NCBI GenBank assembly: GCA_026003355.1 | Contig: BPHC01000003.1 | Location: 165,093 to 229,092, forward strand | Length of the DNA: 64,000 bases | Source of the DNA: Cyclobacteriaceae bacterium | GTDB taxonomy: Bacteria > Bacteroidota > Bacteroidia > Cytophagales > Cyclobacteriaceae | Direction: 5' to 3' | In this document: positions 61,355-64,000 of the stretch, in pieces | Position numbering within the stretch: the first letter of the stretch is position 1 | Layout of the letters: each line of letters starts with the position of its first letter | The notes under the pieces: model-generated | What the model saw: the letters and a program-made list of their open reading frames with translations, nothing else | Databases searched by the model: none | What the model was told of the DNA's origin: nothing | Program-made: the position numbers and the translations under genes

Positions 61355-62329
61355 TTATCGGGGTACTTCCAGGGTTTGCAGTATTTGATGAATAACCTCA
61401 TCGGGTGTTTGGCCTTCCATTTCTTTTTCGGGGGTAAGCATAATGCGGTGTCGCAGCACGTGGGGCGCAATGTATCGGATGTCTTCGGGGGTGATGAAAT
61501 CGCGGCCGCTGAGCGCAGCAAATGCCTGTGCGCCCCGCAACAGGCCTACCGAGGCGCGGGGCGAGGCCCCGAGAAAAAGAGCCGGATGACTGCGGGTTTG
61601 GTGTACAATACGGGCGATGTATTCCAGCAGATGAGGTTCGGCATATACCTGGTGTATGGCCGAACGGTAGTGGATCAGCTGTTCAATGTTCAGCACGGCC
61701 GATACGGCTTCTGCCGCCCGTATTCCCTGCCGCTCAAGGTGGCCGCGCAGGATGTTCACCTCTTCGTCAAGTGCGGGGTAGTCAACATTCAATTTAAACA
61801 GAAAGCGATCCAGCTGGGCTTCGGGCAGGCGGTAGGTGCCTTCGTGTTCTACGGGGTTTTGTGTGGCCAGCACCATAAAGGGAGGTTCGAGGTGGTAGGT
61901 TATGCCGTCAACGGTAACCTGTCGTTCTTCCATAACTTCAAACAGGGCGGCCTGCGTTTTGGCGGGAGCCCGATTAATTTCGTCAATCAGCACCATGTTG
62001 GCAAAAACGGGTCCGGCTTTGAACTCAAAGGCCGAACGCACGGCATTGAACACCGATGTACCGATAACATCGGAGGGCATGAGGTCGGGTGTAAACTGTA
62101 TGCGGCTAAAGCGTGCCTCGATGGTACGGGCCAGCAGGCGTGCGGTTAGGGTTTTGGCCACCCCGGGTACACCTTCAATCAGCACGTGGCCATCGGCCAG
62201 CAGGGCGGTGAGGAGCAGGTTGACCAAAGCCGGCTGCCCGACAATTACCTTGGCTATTTCCTGACGGATTTGGTTGGCTGAGGTATGGAGCTCGTTAAGG
62301 TTAATGCGGCTGGCAAAGGGTTCGTTCAT
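61355..62329 (-). CDS. MoxR-family AAA ATPase
   Basis: A 324-residue AAA ATPase: Walker A GVPGVAKTLTARLL near 55, Walker B VLIDEINRAPAKTQAAL near 117 and the sensor region TQNPVEHEGTYRLPEAQLDR near 155. MoxR ATPases act as chaperones for vWA or DUF58 partners, here encoded directly downstream. A 450-base gap without a gene lies before it, so it may have its own promoter. Confidence 0.93.
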   Translation of the reverse strand: MNEPFASRINLNELHTSANQIRQEIAKVIVGQPALVNLLLTALLADGHVLIEGVPGVAKTLTARLLARTIEARFSRIQFTPDLMPSDVIGTSVFNAVRSAFEFKAGPVFANMVLIDEINRAPAKTQAALFEVMEERQVTVDGITYHLEPPFMVLATQNPVEHEGTYRLPEAQLDRFLFKLNVDYPALDEEVNILRGHLERQGIRAAEAVSAVLNIEQLIHYRSAIHQVYAEPHLLEYIARIVHQTRSHPALFLGASPRASVGLLRGAQAFAALSGRDFITPEDIRYIAPHVLRHRIMLTPEKEMEGQTPDEVIHQILQTLEVPR

Positions 62330-62782
62330 GTTATTTGCGGGTTGATTGATTAAAAAGAACCTAAAATTATTTCAAAGCGGGTTAAGAATTAAATTATGCA
62401 TATGAGATGTTAAAATTGTAAAAATACCTGGTATGACGCTTTCGGAAGAGCGAAAAATTAATATCGATAAAGGCTGCATATGATTGCCCGTTTCTATATT
62501 GGATTTGAATTTTTGAATAAACAGCATTGAAACTCTCATCATCAGTAGCCTTACGCATTCCAGAAATTCCCTCAGTGCAACAGATTCATTAACCCGCGTA
62601 GTGGTAACGGAAGTCGGCTAGCTTCCGGGTGAATTCCTGCCTGAGGGCGTTATCCGTCAGGTGCGCAATATGAAGATCCTATTATTGACAGATATTTTCA
62701 AGAACCGGATGTTGAATTGATCCGCCATATGTGCCACCCCCGTGCATATAAATCCTTGTCTCAGGCACATGTTAACCCAAAG
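62330..62782. other. 450-base intergenic region with one unexplained small ORF
   Basis: No recognised gene. On the minus strand 62394-62558 encodes a 54-residue frame from an ATG (MRKATDDESFNAVYSKIQIQ onward, ending NFNISYA), too short for the track, with no RBS or promoter that I can see; composition is protein-like but may be a remnant. Two small inverted repeats lie at about 62610-62635 (CGGAAG..CTTCCG) and 62635-62665 (CCTGA..TCAGG). The region is AT-richer than its surroundings. Confidence 0.35.
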
Positions 62783-63952
62783 TCAGCCGTTTATAACACG
62801 ATCCAGTTTTTCCGATAGGTCTTTAAGTTCTGCTTCGGTAATTTTTGATTTTTGTCCTACGGCCCGTATGGCTTCAAACAGTTGCTGTATCTCATGCAGG
62901 GACTTACCCGTTTTATGGCTTACCAATTCGGCCCATTCTGTTTGTGGTTGTAGTCCTGGCATGAACAGCCTGCTTCGCAATTCTTCTAAAAAGTAGGCTA
63001 TTCGTTTTTCGGCAATGCGTTTGTGGTTGCCGGTTTGGAGGTAGAGGTTTGCAACGCTTTGAATAAACTCAAGGGTGGTGTTAGACGGAGGTTTTATTAC
63101 CGGTATGGGGCGCTGCCTTCGCCTGGCGGCAAAAAACATGTACAGCATAATGGTGCCAAGGGTTATGTAATAGGCCCACCTAAGGGGTACTGACGACAAT
63201 ACATAGCGCAGCGGTGTGGCGGGTTCCTGTCTGCCGCGGTGGTAATATTCCGTCCAGTACACATCTTCCGCGGGCAGGTTAAGCAGGCAAGCCTCTGCGA
63301 AATGGGCCAGGTTATTGTGCAGCAGGTTAATGTTGGTAAAGGCAAACGGCAGGGTGGTTAGCCACAGGCTGCCTTTACCCTTCTTTAACCGGATAAACAC
63401 CGGGTGGTTATCGGCATTGGTAGCCAGAATTTCCACACTGTCGGGCGGCACTTCCGAAAAATAACTGCGTGCATGGTTGTTGCTTATACTGAAAAACGCA
63501 TGTTGAATCTGTAAACCGGTTGAGTCAGATTCCCGGGTAGCGTCATCCGGCAGGTTTATCATCCCGCTGCCGGTGTCAATGCCCAGGGTGTCGGCAAAGG
63601 GTCCGTAAAAGTATTCGGCAGCCACCAGCGCGTGTCCGCCTGCCGCCACGTGGTGCAACAGGGCATTTACGTCTTCGGTTCCCGGCCGGAACACCATGCT
63701 CACCGAAATGAAGTTGGCGGTGCGGGGTATGGAGTCGAGCCACTCGTAAGCCGTGAGGTTGCTTACCCGTATGGTTTTATCCGGGAAAATGCCCGGCAGG
63801 AGTTCAAACAGCACATAAGTGCCATAGGGTTCCTTATCGCGGTGATACAGCGTAACATCCCACTGGTGCTCCTTCGGGCTGAATAGCTGAACAGCGGTAT
63901 ACAAAACCGCAGATATGATTAAAACCAACAGGTATTTTCTATCGCCTTTCAT
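62783..63952 (-). CDS. DUF4350 domain protein
   Basis: A 389-residue protein with an N-terminal membrane segment (YLLVLIISAVLYTAVQLF), a periplasmic DUF4350 part (YHRDKEPYGTYVLFELLP, GGHALVAAEYFYGPF) and a second membrane segment near 270 (AYYITLGTIMLYMFFAA), then a cytoplasmic helical tail (LQTGNHKRIAEKRIAYFLEE). Its ATG overlaps the stop of an upstream gene that leaves the window (ATGA). It is the usual companion of MoxR and DUF58 genes in Bacteroidota. Confidence 0.82.
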   Translation of the reverse strand: MKGDRKYLLVLIISAVLYTAVQLFSPKEHQWDVTLYHRDKEPYGTYVLFELLPGIFPDKTIRVSNLTAYEWLDSIPRTANFISVSMVFRPGTEDVNALLHHVAAGGHALVAAEYFYGPFADTLGIDTGSGMINLPDDATRESDSTGLQIQHAFFSISNNHARSYFSEVPPDSVEILATNADNHPVFIRLKKGKGSLWLTTLPFAFTNINLLHNNLAHFAEACLLNLPAEDVYWTEYYHRGRQEPATPLRYVLSSVPLRWAYYITLGTIMLYMFFAARRRQRPIPVIKPPSNTTLEFIQSVANLYLQTGNHKRIAEKRIAYFLEELRSRLFMPGLQPQTEWAELVSHKTGKSLHEIQQLFEAIRAVGQKSKITEAELKDLSEKLDRVING

Positions 63953-64000
63953 GGCAGATTGTCGGCTATATTTCCGTAAATGGCGTTAACCCGTCTGTAC
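63949..64000 (-). CDS. C-terminal end of an upstream gene of the DUF4350 cluster (partial)
   Basis: The minus-strand frame open at the window edge encodes YRRVNAIYGNIADNLP and stops at a TGA that overlaps the DUF4350 ATG as ATGA. Such coupling fits the neighbouring gene of this cluster, often a DUF4129 protein, but 16 residues are not enough to name it. Confidence 0.5.
   Translation of the reverse strand, partial: YRRVNAIYGNIADNLP

Noticed and set aside
62639-62818. Plus-strand frame (DPIIDRYFQEPDVELIRHMC and onward) as a gene remnant
   Set aside because: No start codon, and its second half is antisense to the DUF4350 C-terminus; likely chance.
1-64000. CRISPR arrays, insertion sequences, prophage, rRNA operons
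   Set aside because: I found no regularly spaced repeats, transposase-like proteins, phage structural genes or rRNA sequence. The holin-like protein at 43673 belongs to a cellular membrane family.

Overview
The window reads as a stretch of chromosome from a member of the Bacteroidota, most likely the Cytophagales. The basis is gene content and signals: PorZ and a type IX secretion sorting tail, two CarboxypepD_reg/outer-membrane proteins, a TonB-dependent receptor, DUF5686, DUF4834, DUF4254 and DUF4350 proteins, a SecA without the usual zinc tail, a CarB without its C-terminal regulatory domain, almost no Shine-Dalgarno sequences, and repeated TAnnTTTG promoter elements. I did not assign a genus. 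No rRNA, CRISPR array or insertion sequence was seen.

Layout. 1-6.8 kb: end of gltX, a lysine-type saccharopine dehydrogenase relative, a GT9/DUF4254 pair, a degenerate thiamine pyrophosphokinase relative, prmC, ribD and msrC. 6.9-10.5 kb: a Tat-exported aminotransferase, then an AT-richer three-gene cassette (RelE/HigB-like toxin, HTH antitoxin, SecB-like chaperone) behind a perfect 20-bp palindrome, run into YkoF-like and Rof-like genes by overlapping start/stop codons. 10.5-15.3 kb: FMN glutamate-synthase-like protein, an Ig-like secreted protein, tRNA-Ser(TGA), decayed partial copies of that tRNA carrying small hairpin inserts, and a broken membrane-protein gene. 15.3-24.5 kb: tdk-porZ-recO, purN-UbiA prenyltransferase, and a TonB receptor under a TPP riboswitch. 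24-31 kb: biotin carrier protein, pyrH-frr, small envelope proteins, selD-selU. 31-41 kb: DUF5686, nadD-gmk-anti-sigma-sigma, a vWA protein, a second ECF sigma factor with a membrane protein that joins an anti-sigma-like N-terminus to a TonB C-terminus, and a LytTR/LytS pair. 42-56.5 kb: GGGP synthase, holin-like and Na/Pi proteins, an M20 peptidase-SPOR-secA series, dapF, a caspase-TPR protein and carB. 56.6-64 kb: a large T9SS-exported metalloprotease-like protein and the DUF58-MoxR-DUF4350 cluster.

Links between genes. Thiamine recurs three times: the riboswitch-controlled receptor, the YkoF-like protein and the TPK-like pseudoenzyme. GGGP synthase and the UbiA prenyltransferase would together make archaeal-type ether-lipid backbones. 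SelD and SelU form a complete 2-selenouridine tRNA pathway. The strongest candidate for an unusual system is the toxin-antitoxin-SecB cassette at 8.07-9.44 kb; the most unusual raw sequence pattern is the set of hairpin-expanded tRNA-Ser fragments at 14.5-14.7 kb.
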